Below, piece by piece: positions 9,574 to 17,262 of a DNA stretch of 64,000 bases. The notes below the pieces were generated by a model, which was not told the origin of the DNA, did not search any database, and saw only the letters and a program-made list of their open reading frames with translations. The stretch is from the NCBI GenBank assembly GCA_900540845.1, contig UQHS01000003.1, forward strand, positions 1 to 64,000, written 5' to 3'. This DNA is from an uncultured Collinsella sp. Its GTDB lineage: Bacteria > Actinomycetota > Coriobacteriia > Coriobacteriales > Coriobacteriaceae. The first letter of the stretch is position 1. Each line of letters begins with the position of its first letter. The position numbers and the translations under genes are program-made.

Positions 9574-11043
9574 ATGGCCGACTCCACCCCCGAACGCGAC
9601 AACGCGACCGACGAGTTCCTCAGCACCTTGAACGACGCACCGCAGCCCACGCGCAAGCTCAAACTTCCCGAGATGATTCCCGTCATCGCGCGGGGCGTGC
9701 CCGCCGACGGGGCCCAAGCCGCACAGAGCGACGAGGTACCCGACGCAGCCGGCGAGATCCCCCTGGAAGGGACCGACGCCGAGGCCTATGCGGCCCTCAA
9801 GACGAAGCGGGCGGAGCGCAGGCGCAAGAAGCTGATCCACCGGGCCATCATCGCCGGCATCGCGGGCGCGGTCATCCTCGGAGGAGCCGTCGCCATCAAC
9901 GTGCTCAACCGCCAACCCGAGCAGATCATGGAGGCCGTCACGGACTTCGCGCTGCAGGGGACGTTCACCACGGTCATCGATTCCAAGGGCACCCTGCAGC
10001 CCATGTCCTCGACGGTGATCACCCCTGAGGTGACGGGGCAGATCGAGTCGATCAACGTGGTGGCCGGCCAGCAGGTCAACGAGGGTGATGTCCTCATGAC
10101 CATCAAGAACCCCGAGCTCGACCGAGCCGTCGCAGAGGCGGAGCGCGCCCTCAAACAGGCGAAGGCCGAGCTCAGCCTCGCCCAGCAAACCCTCAACCAG
10201 GCAAAACAGGCCTCCTCTCAACCCACGAACGACCCGACCGTGCAGCCCGTCGACGACACCGCCAGCGCACAGGCGGCCGTCAACACCGCCCAAGCAGGCG
10301 TCGAATCCGCACAAGCGGCCTATGACGACGCGGTCGCCAAAGCCGCTCTGCGCACCGTGAAAGCGCCCGCGTCCGGCTCCATCGTCGCGCTCAACGCGCA
10401 GGTGGGCGCCGACGTCTCCGACAGCATCGGCGGGGCAAACGGCACGAGTGGCCCTCTGATGCAGATCGCAGACCTCTCCAAGATGAAAGTGACCATCCAG
10501 GTGGACGAGCAGGATATCGCAAGCGTCGCCGTGGACCAGACGGCGGTCATCACCTGCCCCGCATTCCCCGACGTCACCATGAGCGGCCGCGTCACCGCAA
10601 TCGCCTCGATCGCGTCGGGCGACTCCTCGATGATGTCCTACGACGGCATGGGAGGCTCCCCCACCTTCGCCGTCGACATCCTCATCGACGCGCCGGACGC
10701 CCGCCTCAAGCCCGGCATGACAGCAGAGGTCTCGCTCACCACCCAACAGCTCGACAATGTCGTGATGGTCCCCGCCATGGCGCTACTCACCGACGACGGA
10801 GAGACCTACTACGTGAACGTCGAGACCGACCCCGAGACGCATGCGACTAAGCGCGTCGACGTCGACGTCATCGCCAAGAACGACGACTTCGCCGTCATCG
10901 GAAAGCCCTCTGGGGCCGCCGTCGACCAAAACCCCGACATGCCCGAATCGCCCCTTTCCGACGGCGATGTGCTGGTGATCGCGGGTGGGGCCGGAAACGA
11001 GGACATGATGGTCGAGGACGGCGGGATGGCGGTGCTCTCATGA
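9574..11043 (+). CDS. Efflux periplasmic adaptor (HlyD/MacA-like)
   Basis: Membrane-fusion protein of 489 aa for an exporter. A cytoplasmic N-terminus of about 85 residues precedes one membrane helix ('AIIAGIAGAVILGGAVAINV'). Then come a barrel-sandwich half motif ('GQIESINVVAGQQVNEGDVL'), an Ala/Gln-rich coiled-coil hairpin (about residues 185-260), the second half motif ('APASGSIVALNAQVGADV') and beta-barrel domains. In a monoderm these adaptors link the permease to the wall side. AAAGGA lies upstream of the ATG; the end overlaps the next ATPase by 4 nt (ATGA). Confidence 0.92.
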   Translation: MADSTPERDNATDEFLSTLNDAPQPTRKLKLPEMIPVIARGVPADGAQAAQSDEVPDAAGEIPLEGTDAEAYAALKTKRAERRRKKLIHRAIIAGIAGAVILGGAVAINVLNRQPEQIMEAVTDFALQGTFTTVIDSKGTLQPMSSTVITPEVTGQIESINVVAGQQVNEGDVLMTIKNPELDRAVAEAERALKQAKAELSLAQQTLNQAKQASSQPTNDPTVQPVDDTASAQAAVNTAQAGVESAQAAYDDAVAKAALRTVKAPASGSIVALNAQVGADVSDSIGGANGTSGPLMQIADLSKMKVTIQVDEQDIASVAVDQTAVITCPAFPDVTMSGRVTAIASIASGDSSMMSYDGMGGSPTFAVDILIDAPDARLKPGMTAEVSLTTQQLDNVVMVPAMALLTDDGETYYVNVETDPETHATKRVDVDVIAKNDDFAVIGKPSGAAVDQNPDMPESPLSDGDVLVIAGGAGNEDMMVEDGGMAVLS

Positions 11044-11777
11044 CAGGACGCCCCGTCATCGACATCCGCCACATCCATCGGATTTTCGAGAGTGATGCGG
11101 GTCTGGCGCACATCCTGCACGACATATCGCTCACTGTGATGCCCGGTGAGTTCGTGGCCATCACCGGCCCTTCGGGCTCCGGAAAATCGACCCTCATGAA
11201 CATCCTGGGGTGCCTCGACACGCCCACGTCCGGGCAATACCTGCTGGAGGGCCTCAACGTGGCGGAACTCACCGACGACGAGCTCGCCGAGGTGCGCGCC
11301 CTGCGCATCGGGTTCGTCTTCCAGAGCTTCAACCTGCTGCCCCGCATGAGCGTGCTCGACAACGTCATGCTGCCGCTCGCGTACACCGATGTCCCCCGTC
11401 GCGATCGCGAGATGCGCGCCGTGCACGCGCTGCGGTCGGTGCGCCTGCCCGTCGACCATTACGACCACCGCACGAACGAGCTCTCCGGCGGCCAGATGCA
11501 GCGCGTCGCCATCGCCCGAGCGCTCGTGAACGACCCTGCGATCATCCTCGCCGACGAGCCGACGGGAAACCTCGACTCCACCACCGGGCGCCAGGTCATG
11601 GACACCTTCCACGCCCTCAAGCGCGCCGGGAAGACCATCGTGCTCATCACGCACGACGCGGGCATCGCGGCGGAGGCCGACCGCGCGGTGCAGATCCGCG
11701 ATGGACGCATCTTCGACGGGGCCTATATCCCGGCGCAGCCCGCCCACTTCCCCGCGTCGAACGGAGGAACCCGATGA
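11040..11777 (+). CDS. ABC transporter ATP-binding protein (MacB type)
   Basis: ATPase of 245 aa. Walker A 'GPSGSGKS', Q-loop 'FVFQSFNLLPRMSV', signature 'LSGGQMQRVAIARA', Walker B 'IILADEPTG', H-loop 'ITHDAG'. It overlaps the adaptor gene before it and the permease gene after it by 4 nt each (ATGA), so the three are translationally coupled and make one exporter. It is a paralogue of the ATPase at 5574. Confidence 0.94.
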   Translation: MTGRPVIDIRHIHRIFESDAGLAHILHDISLTVMPGEFVAITGPSGSGKSTLMNILGCLDTPTSGQYLLEGLNVAELTDDELAEVRALRIGFVFQSFNLLPRMSVLDNVMLPLAYTDVPRRDREMRAVHALRSVRLPVDHYDHRTNELSGGQMQRVAIARALVNDPAIILADEPTGNLDSTTGRQVMDTFHALKRAGKTIVLITHDAGIAAEADRAVQIRDGRIFDGAYIPAQPAHFPASNGGTR

Positions 11778-13009
11778 ACTTCACCGATCTTGCCCGTGAG
11801 GCGTTGCGCTCCCTTGAGGCGAATCAAGGTCGCAGCCTGCTCACCATCCTCGGCATCGTCATCGGCATCGCCGCCGTCATCGCCATGACGTCGCTCATCG
11901 GCGGCGTGCGCAACAGCCTCATCAGCGGCATGGGACTTAACGCCGCGCGCATCGTGTACATCAATTGCGGATATCCGCTCACCGACGACGACATCGATGA
12001 CCTCGAGCGGCTCCTGCCCGATTACGAGGCGATCGAGGGGACCTATGACAGCTTCACGCAGGTGCAGCTGGGAGACAAAACCATCAACGCGGGCATCACC
12101 GGGGCCAGCCCGGAGTTTCTCGAAATAACCGGGGCGGCCTCGAAGCTCGCCGAGGGTCGCATATTCACCTCTCTCGAAGCGGAGGCGAGCAGCCGCGTGG
12201 CACTCATCGGGCGCAACGGCGTGGAGGCGTTCTTCGGCAGCCCGGGGGCGGAGGCCATCGGCAAGACCATCCAGCTCAACAACAAGAGCTACACGGTGCT
12301 CGGCGTGCTTGACGACGGCATGACGGGCACGGACTACTGCAACATCTACATGCCCAAAGACACCGTGCTGCAGGATTTTTCCCAAGGCTGGGAGTATCTT
12401 TCGAGCGTCGTCGGCCTGGCGCGCGAAGGCGTCGACATCGACGCGATCCAGGCCAGCACGATCGAGCAGGTGGGCCAGCTCAAGAACATCGCCGAGGAGG
12501 ACCGTGAGTCCATGATCTCGGTGTGGTCGATGAAGTCCTCGATCGACCAGCTCGATACGTTCATGATGTCCTTCCAGCTGATGATGGGGTCAGTGGCGGG
12601 CATCTCGCTGCTGGTAGGTGGCATCGGCATCATGAACATGATGCTCACCAACGTAACGGAACGCATTCGAGAGATCGGCGTGCGCCGCGCACTCGGGGCA
12701 CGCGGGCGCGATATCACGATGCAGTTCCTCGCCGAGAGCGCGGCCCTATGCGTGACGGGCGGTATCTTGGGAACGCTCGCTGGATACGGGATCGCCTGGG
12801 GGCTCGCATGGGGCGCCGGCGCAATGGGGTTCGATTTGGGAAGCATGACCGGCATGGGTTCGACGGGCGCCGCCCTGACGCCGGCTATCGAACCGGGCGC
12901 CATCGCCATCGCCGTCGGCATCTCCATTCTCATCGGCCTCGTCTTTGGCTACTATCCGGCGCGCCGCGCGGCAAAGCTCAACCCCGTCGAGTGCCTGAGG
13001 TACCAGTAG
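11774..13009 (+). CDS. MacB-like ABC permease
   Basis: Permease of 411 aa. The N-terminal helix 'LLTILGIVIGIAAVIAMTSL' is followed by an extracytoplasmic MacB-type domain and three C-terminal helices with the FtsX-family block ('GIGIMNMMLTNVTERIREIG', 'VRRALGARGRDI'). The size is that of stand-alone MacB permeases whose ATPase is a separate gene, as here. GGAGG precedes the ATG, which overlaps the ATPase stop. Last chromosomal gene before the prophage. Confidence 0.93.
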   Translation: MNFTDLAREALRSLEANQGRSLLTILGIVIGIAAVIAMTSLIGGVRNSLISGMGLNAARIVYINCGYPLTDDDIDDLERLLPDYEAIEGTYDSFTQVQLGDKTINAGITGASPEFLEITGAASKLAEGRIFTSLEAEASSRVALIGRNGVEAFFGSPGAEAIGKTIQLNNKSYTVLGVLDDGMTGTDYCNIYMPKDTVLQDFSQGWEYLSSVVGLAREGVDIDAIQASTIEQVGQLKNIAEEDRESMISVWSMKSSIDQLDTFMMSFQLMMGSVAGISLLVGGIGIMNMMLTNVTERIREIGVRRALGARGRDITMQFLAESAALCVTGGILGTLAGYGIAWGLAWGAGAMGFDLGSMTGMGSTGAALTPAIEPGAIAIAVGISILIGLVFGYYPARRAAKLNPVECLRYQ

Positions 13010-13242
13010 CAGCGCCCATGGATGAAATGTAGGCTGTGCGGGCCATCGTCTCGCACAGCCTACACCAACAGGCCAAAACACTGGACGGGATTGAGGCTGT
13101 GCGAGACGGTACGTGCACAGCCTCAATCCCGTCCAAGGGCAGCAGATAGCCCCTTGCAGGGCTTCGCCCTCAGGCGACAACGGCACACTCGATGCCCCTG
13201 TATGCAACGCACGCGCCAACTTTGAGCGTCACATCCACTCCA
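13010..13242. repeat. Intergenic region with two long hairpins sharing one core
   Basis: No gene seen. Hairpin 1 has 13-bp perfect arms at 13028-13040 and 13052-13064. Hairpin 2 has 21-bp perfect arms at 13082-13102 and 13115-13135. Both stems contain AGGCTGTGC. They sit just after the macB-like stop and could end that operon, although no strong T-run follows. The rest up to the attachment repeat shows no recognised signal. Confidence 0.8.
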
Positions 13243-13307
13243 GACCTGCGCAAACAGCAAAATGGCGAACCACATGGAGCATGGTTCGCCAAATTCAAGT
13301 TTGGTAG
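13243..13307. other. attL (65-bp direct repeat)
   Basis: Identical over 65 bp to 54605-54669. It contains a 10-bp-stem hairpin (TGGCGAACCA arm, loop CATGGAGCA) and ends TTTGGTAG, the complement of the last bases of tRNA-Glu including CCA. The chromosome-side sequence to its left is the region after the macB-like gene; the phage side begins at 13308. Confidence 0.93.
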
Positions 13308-13374
13308 ACGCTCGAAACAGCTGGGAGAACACGGCATCTACCCCACGCCGTGGGGCTTCGGAATCGCCGCGTAA
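13308..13374 (+). other. Displaced 3' end of the serine recombinase reading frame
   Basis: In the excised circle the recombinase frame (53204 onward) passes through the 65-bp core and continues here in the same frame to TAA at 13372-13374, adding 'RRSKQLGEHGIYPTPWGF' plus GIAA. In the prophage this tail is cut off and replaced by an antisense reading of tRNA-Glu. The frame match was checked: the distance between the repeats is 1 modulo 3 and the two open frames differ by the same amount. Predicted episomal length is 510 aa against 505 aa in the prophage. Confidence 0.75.
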
Positions 13375-13380
13375 GAACGT

Positions 13381-13418
13381 AAAAAGCCCCCTCCACCACC
13401 CGATGGGCAGTGGAGGGG
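13381..13418 (-). terminator. Intrinsic terminator of the late operon
   Basis: Stem CCCCTCCAC / GTGGAGGGG (13388-13396 and 13110 offset, i.e. 13410-13418) followed on the minus strand by GGCTTTTT. It lies downstream of the endolysin gene and ends leftward late transcription. Confidence 0.8.
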
Positions 13419-13496
13419 TGCGTCACTTGAGTCGGTCGAGGGGGCAGCTCGCGAGCGCGGCGGCGCACAGCGAGCAGATGACGATCGCGCCGCCCA

Positions 13497-14549
13497 TCAG
13501 AACGGGTTGCGGTCGCAGATGGCGATCTGCAGGCGGTCCAGCGGCTCCCCGAGGACGCCCGCCCAGCCGTCGTGGCCCTTGACGGAGCCGCCGTCGTCGC
13601 AGCACACGGGCAGCCAGCCCGCGCGGCACTTGGTCTGCGAGCGGTACCACGCCTGCTGGTACTCGAAGCCGTCGGGGGTCGTGTAGTAGACCTGCACGCC
13701 GTCGATTGCGCGGCCGGGGACGCCTGCGCAGCCGTGCACGGTGTCTGCGGGGTCGCCCTTGGTGACCCAGTCGAGCCAGCCGCCGCCGACGATATGGGCG
13801 CGGTACTTGACGGAGCCCTTGTCGACCTTGACGTAGAGCAGGTCGTGCTGCCCGTTTGGTACGCCAGCGAAGCCGTCCGCGCCCTCGCCGAAGTTCGTCA
13901 CCTCTGCGTTCCAGCCCCCGTTGAGGTTGCGCAGCGCGTAGCGCACGTCGACCTTGCCGAGCGGCTTTCGGGACGGCGTGGGTTGGGGGGCGGGCTGAGG
14001 CTGGGGCGCCGGGGCGGGGGCGGGCTTGCCTCCGCACATGGCGTCGTACCACTCCTGGGCACGCTGCATGTACTTCGCGTTCTGTGAGCCGGCGAGCTCG
14101 CCTGGGCATGCCGTGGCCTTCCAGTGCTTGTGCGGGAAGACGTTCACGCCCCACTGCGGGCGGCCGAGCTTGTAGTACTTGCAGAGCGCGGCCACGAGGT
14201 GGGCGCCGCTCTCGATGGCGGCGTCGTGGACGGTCCACGGGTTCGAGCCGCTGTTTGCGTGCTCGATGCTGATGGAGCAGTCGTTGCCACCTGACTGCAC
14301 GCCCACGCCGTCGCCGCACGCGTAAGCTCGGTCGGTGTCGTTCACATGCTGCACGATCTTGCCGCCGCGGTCGACGCTGTAATGGGCCGAGGTCCCCGCC
14401 TTGCGCCACACGGAGTTGCACTGGTCGGCGTCGAGGTCGCCCGCCATGTGGTGGATCGTGATGTACTTGATGCCCCACGGCCGACCCGGGGTGAAGTTCA
14501 TGCCGAGCAGCTTGTACTCGTCGGGCTGCACGTTCTCGAAGTCCGCCAT
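13497..14549 (-). CDS. Endolysin: N-acetylmuramoyl-L-alanine amidase
   Basis: Lytic enzyme of 350 aa, expected to cut between MurNAc and L-Ala. The N-terminal domain is amidase_2/PGRP-like: 'YITIHHMAGD' supplies the first zinc His, and 'HKHWKATACPG' carries later His and the conserved Cys. A Pro/Ala-rich linker (about residues 177-195) leads to a C-terminal part with repeated 'GWLDW' / 'GWLPV' and 'DGFAG', 'HGCAG', 'DGWAG' units, resembling clostridial hydrophobic-W (ChW) wall-binding repeats. AAGGAGG precedes the ATG. Located next to the holin. Confidence 0.92.
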   Translation of the reverse strand: MADFENVQPDEYKLLGMNFTPGRPWGIKYITIHHMAGDLDADQCNSVWRKAGTSAHYSVDRGGKIVQHVNDTDRAYACGDGVGVQSGGNDCSISIEHANSGSNPWTVHDAAIESGAHLVAALCKYYKLGRPQWGVNVFPHKHWKATACPGELAGSQNAKYMQRAQEWYDAMCGGKPAPAPAPQPQPAPQPTPSRKPLGKVDVRYALRNLNGGWNAEVTNFGEGADGFAGVPNGQHDLLYVKVDKGSVKYRAHIVGGGWLDWVTKGDPADTVHGCAGVPGRAIDGVQVYYTTPDGFEYQQAWYRSQTKCRAGWLPVCCDDGGSVKGHDGWAGVLGEPLDRLQIAICDRNPF

Positions 14550-14551
14550 GG

Positions 14552-14764
14552 CTAGGCCTCCTTAGCGGTCGCGGCGGAATACCCGACGAGCGCGCCGATG
14601 AGCACGCCCACGGCGTTCACGGTGGTAACGATGGCGTCGACGTTCGGCATCCCCCACACGGGGCCGACCACGCCGACGAATGTCGCGAGCGCCGGGCAGG
14701 CGATGAGGCCCGTCCACTTGAGGGCGGCGTACGCCCTCGCGGGCAGCTTGTATTGCTTGGTCAT
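14552..14764 (-). CDS. Holin (Dp-1-like)
   Basis: Small membrane protein of 70 aa with two hydrophobic stretches ('GLIACPALATFVGVVGPVWG' and 'VTTVNAVGVLIGALVGYS'). The beginning MTKQYKLPARAYAALKW resembles Dp-1-type phage holins. It lies directly upstream of the endolysin gene (2-nt gap) in the lysis cassette, so it probably forms the membrane lesion that lets the endolysin through. Confidence 0.82.
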   Translation of the reverse strand: MTKQYKLPARAYAALKWTGLIACPALATFVGVVGPVWGMPNVDAIVTTVNAVGVLIGALVGYSAATAKEA

Positions 14765-14774
14765 TCGGTTCTCC

Positions 14775-15116
14775 TTAGCTCTCTTCCGGCGCGTCCACGT
14801 GGGCGCGCATGATCTCCTCCCACAGCTGGGTCCCCGTCCCGTTGCCCCCGAGGCTGTGGTAGGCGTTGTAGACGGACGTCGCCTGCTCCTTGATGCGCAC
14901 GGGGCACGGCCCGCCCGACACGACGTACTCGCGGTGGTAGTCGATGAGCTGCTGGCGCAGGAGCGCCCTCATGCCCATCTCCATCGCGTCGTCGTGCGCC
15001 CTGCGGTCACGGCGCTCGTCGCGCTCGCGGCGCATCTGCGAGCCGAGCCAGCCCACGAGGGCCGCCAGGACGGCCGTGACGAGGTAGTTGGCCGCCGTGC
15101 CTACGAGTTCTTCCAT
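14775..15116 (-). CDS. Phage membrane protein of lysis cassette
   Basis: Protein of 113 aa with one N-terminal membrane helix ('YLVTAVLAALVGWLGSQM') and a charged cytoplasmic part (RRERDERRDRRAHDD). Genes of this shape often sit beside the holin in phages of Gram-positive hosts and may be second holins or regulators of lysis. No specific family recognised. Immediately upstream of the holin gene. Confidence 0.65.
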   Translation of the reverse strand: MEELVGTAANYLVTAVLAALVGWLGSQMRRERDERRDRRAHDDAMEMGMRALLRQQLIDYHREYVVSGGPCPVRIKEQATSVYNAYHSLGGNGTGTQLWEEIMRAHVDAPEES

Positions 15117-15282
15117 TGGCGTGAATCACCTCCCCGCGTGCGTCACGGACGATGAAAAGGCCGCCCTCCCCCGCTTTGGGGACGTGGGCGGCCACGGAGA
15201 AAAACCCAGGCCGTTTCAGCGCCCCGGGGAGTAAAACGGTCTGGGATTCCGACCGATGAAATTTGTCTATGAAAGGAAAGAA

Positions 15283-16191
15283 ATGGACGTTTTTTACATT
15301 TGCGAGCGGTATCTGGAGGCCAAAAGCAAGAAGCTCCGCCAAACCACACTGGACGGCTACGTGTCGGGGCTCAGGTGCCACGTGCTGCCCAAGTGGGGCA
15401 CGCGCGAGCTGGAGTCCATCAGGCGGCGCGAGGTGCAGGAGTGGGTGGACGGGTTCGAGCTGCCCGGCGCCGCCGAGAAGGCCCTCAAGTGCCTGCGCCA
15501 GGTCATGCGCTGGGCCATCCGCGCGTACGACCTGGAGATATTCGACCCCACTCAGGGCGTGGAGCTGCCCGCCAAGCCCGTGTACAGGCGCGAGTCGATG
15601 GACGCGCGCGAGGAGGCGTCCGTGCTCAGGGCTGCGGTCGGCCAGCCGTGGGAGGCAGTCGTGCTGTGCGCCGCCGTGCTCGGCCTGCGACCGTCCGAGG
15701 CGGCGGGGCTGGACTGGTCCGACATAGACTGGCGGAGCGGATGGGTGCACGTGCAGCGGGGCGCGCACAGCACTCAGGGCGGCACGGTGGAGTACGGGTG
15801 CAAGACGCGCCTCTCCGACCGCCGACTCAAGCTGCCGCGCTTCGCGCTGGAGAGGCTGCGGCAGCTGCGCGGCCAGCGACGCAAGGGCAGGATTCGCGGC
15901 GACCTGAGCCCGCGCCAGATCTACAGCAGGTTCAAGCGGTTCCTCCGACGCATGGGGCTGGGCCGCTGCTCGATGGAGTGCCTGCGCCACACGTGGGCGA
16001 CGCTGACCATAGAGGGCGGCGCGGCCCTCGCCGACGTGTCGGTAGCTCTCGGGCACACGAGCGTGAGCATGTGCCTCCAGCACTACCTCATGAGCACGAG
16101 GGCGGTGGTGCAGAGGGCGCAGGACTGCTTCGCGGACGCCATGCGCAGGAGCATGGAGGAGGTCGGTGACGCGATACTTAATGCGGTGTAG
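15283..16191 (+). CDS. Tyrosine recombinase, probable tail-cassette invertase
   Basis: Site-specific recombinase of 302 aa, opposite in strand to the surrounding late genes. N-terminal SAM-like core-binding domain (residues 1-95), then catalytic domain: Arg136 in 'LGLRPSEA', Lys174 in 'GCKTRLS', Arg235-His236 in 'CLRHTWAT', His258 in 'LGHTS', Tyr268 in 'LQHYL'. The first His of box II (usual H-x-L-R-H) is Glu232-Cys here, a departure from canonical integrases. Start at 15283 has GAAAGGAAAG upstream. Its stop is 4 nt before the first TTCCGTA site of the cassette array, the position Rci-type recombinases hold beside shufflons. An integrase role is less likely because another recombinase adjoins the attachment site. 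Confidence 0.85.
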   Translation: MDVFYICERYLEAKSKKLRQTTLDGYVSGLRCHVLPKWGTRELESIRRREVQEWVDGFELPGAAEKALKCLRQVMRWAIRAYDLEIFDPTQGVELPAKPVYRRESMDAREEASVLRAAVGQPWEAVVLCAAVLGLRPSEAAGLDWSDIDWRSGWVHVQRGAHSTQGGTVEYGCKTRLSDRRLKLPRFALERLRQLRGQRRKGRIRGDLSPRQIYSRFKRFLRRMGLGRCSMECLRHTWATLTIEGGAALADVSVALGHTSVSMCLQHYLMSTRAVVQRAQDCFADAMRRSMEEVGDAILNAV

Positions 16192-16195
16192 GGCC

Positions 16196-16448
16196 TTCCG
16201 TAGGCCATCCCGTCACCGTCGAGATCGGAGACGCCCTGATCGGCGACCAGGGCTACTTATCGCTTGTCACCGTTCCGGAGTTCATGACGGCCATCGGAAA
16301 CTCGACTAAGAACATCGTCAGGCTCGACCTTGTGACTTACACGTCCGTGACCCCAGTCTCGCCTTTCAGCCTTATGGGCTATTGGGTGCTTGGTCAGCCG
16401 AATACGACCGTGAAGGGTCTCAAAATCAGGTTGTGGACCAACGCATGA
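16196..16448 (+). other. Silent tail-tip cassette A
   Basis: Starts at TTCCGTA (16196-16202) directly after the recombinase stop. Read in the phase that matches the active gene, it is open for 83 codons (16197 to TGA at 16446-16448), beginning SVGHPVTVEIGDALIG and ending KIRLWTNA. There is no start codon or ribosome site at its head, so it is silent as placed. Joined by inversion to the conserved N-terminus at 16984 it would encode an alternative C-terminus in frame. Confidence 0.78.
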
Positions 16449-16453
16449 CGGCC

Positions 16454-16640
16454 TTCCGTATCCCGAATCATGTTCACTAATGGGGTTAAAGTAAGACTCG
16501 GAATGAGCAAGGACTCGCCAATCGTCCAAACAATCGATTCAAGCGGAGATCTGCATCAGTTGTCGTGGTCGGGGTCTGTAATCTCCTACGACATAATGCG
16601 CAATGGGCAGTCGAACTGGGAACACAAGTGGACCAAGTAG
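16454..16640 (+). other. Silent tail-tip cassette B
   Basis: Begins at TTCCGTATCCC (16454-16464), 5 nt after the stop of cassette A. The 11-mer is identical to the one, on the other strand, inside the expressed gene (16975-16985). In the matching phase it is open for 61 codons to TAG at 16638-16640, beginning SVSRIMFTNGVKVRLG and ending NWEHKWTK. It lacks its own start. Inversion between the two 11-mers would place it after residues ...ALRDSVS of the tail protein. Confidence 0.8.
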
Positions 16641-16654
16641 CATGCCGATAATTC

Positions 16655-16689
16655 TTAGGCCGAATCCCCATGATCGGGCACAGCGGAAG
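16655..16689 (-). other. Short cassette C (remnant or chain-ending cassette)
   Basis: On the minus strand, directly after the stop of the expressed gene, a third site-like sequence TTCCGCTGTGCCCGATCATG appears (compare TTCCGTATCCCGAATCATG at cassette B). In the same phase it gives only SAVPDHGDSA and TAA (16655-16657). It has the same orientation as the active site, so recombination there would delete the present cassette rather than invert it. It may be an eroded cassette. Confidence 0.5.
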
Positions 16690-16690
16690 G

Positions 16691-17248
16691 CTACACATCG
16701 GCAATCTCAATCGTGCCGGACAACGGGATGATCATGACATGGCTCCATTGCACAGCTGTTATGGTGCATTCATCATCCCCGTTCTTTTCCACTGAGACGT
16801 TGCCGAGCTTTTGAAAGCCGCCGCTCACGGTATTGTGAGCGTACAGCACGAGCCACGGGCTGCTGTTGCCAGAGGAGAATGCGAGGAAGCACCTGTGCCC
16901 TCCGTCTGAATGGAAGGTCACCTTGGTTTTTCCCGTATTCATCATGAATCTCTTGACGCCGGCGAGCGGTGATTGGGATACGGAATCCCGGAGCGCGTTC
17001 ACGGCGGCCGTCAGGTCGGACACGCCCTGCTCCAATCGGTTCAGCTCGGCGGCGGTGATGGGGGTCGCGCCGACCTCGCCGTCCCTCCACGTCTTCTTGG
17101 CGAAGCTCACGTCTGTGGCTAGGACGGAGGCTGCGTGCTCGAGCTCCGGGATAATCGTCGGCACGTCCATGACGCCAGGCCCCTCGGGCACGACGGCCAT
17201 GCCGGGGTCGATCTCGGGGGTCTGCGCGGTGGTGGTCTCTTCTGCCAT
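16691..17248 (-). CDS. Tail-tip/receptor-binding protein with switchable C-terminus
   Basis: Last gene of the tail module, 185 aa. Residues 1-88 form the constant part (a segment with 'DVSFAKKTWRDGEVGATPIT', then a short coil 'GVSDLTAAVNALRD'); residues 89-185 are the cassette now in place (SVSQSPLAGVKRFMMNTG...), a beta-rich segment. The crossover motif lies at codons for SVS. The start at 17248 (MAEETTTAQ) has AGGAG at good spacing; nearer upstream ATGs crowd the ribosome site. The position at the end of the tail genes and beside a tyrosine recombinase suggests host-receptor binding; that function is inferred. Confidence 0.75.
   Translation of the reverse strand: MAEETTTAQTPEIDPGMAVVPEGPGVMDVPTIIPELEHAASVLATDVSFAKKTWRDGEVGATPITAAELNRLEQGVSDLTAAVNALRDSVSQSPLAGVKRFMMNTGKTKVTFHSDGGHRCFLAFSSGNSSPWLVLYAHNTVSGGFQKLGNVSVEKNGDDECTITAVQWSHVMIIPLSGTIEIADV
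16975..16985 (-). repeat. Active crossover site of the cassette system
   Basis: Minus-strand TTCCGTATCCC at the border of the constant and variable parts of the tail-tip gene. Identical 11-mer on the plus strand at 16454-16464; related sites at 16196 (TTCCGTAGGCC, plus) and near 16688 (TTCCGCTG, minus). Opposite orientation of this site and the A and B sites permits inversion. Confidence 0.72.
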
Positions 17249-17262
17249 TTCCATTCTCCTAT

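Noticed and set aside
13192..13374. 60-codon open frame across attL as a separate gene
   Set aside because: Its first half is intergenic chromosome and the rest is the attachment core plus the displaced recombinase tail; no ribosome site.
15283..16191. Tyrosine recombinase as the phage integrase
   Set aside because: It is not next to the attachment site, while another recombinase is, and it adjoins the cassette array; kept as a tested alternative rather than the call.
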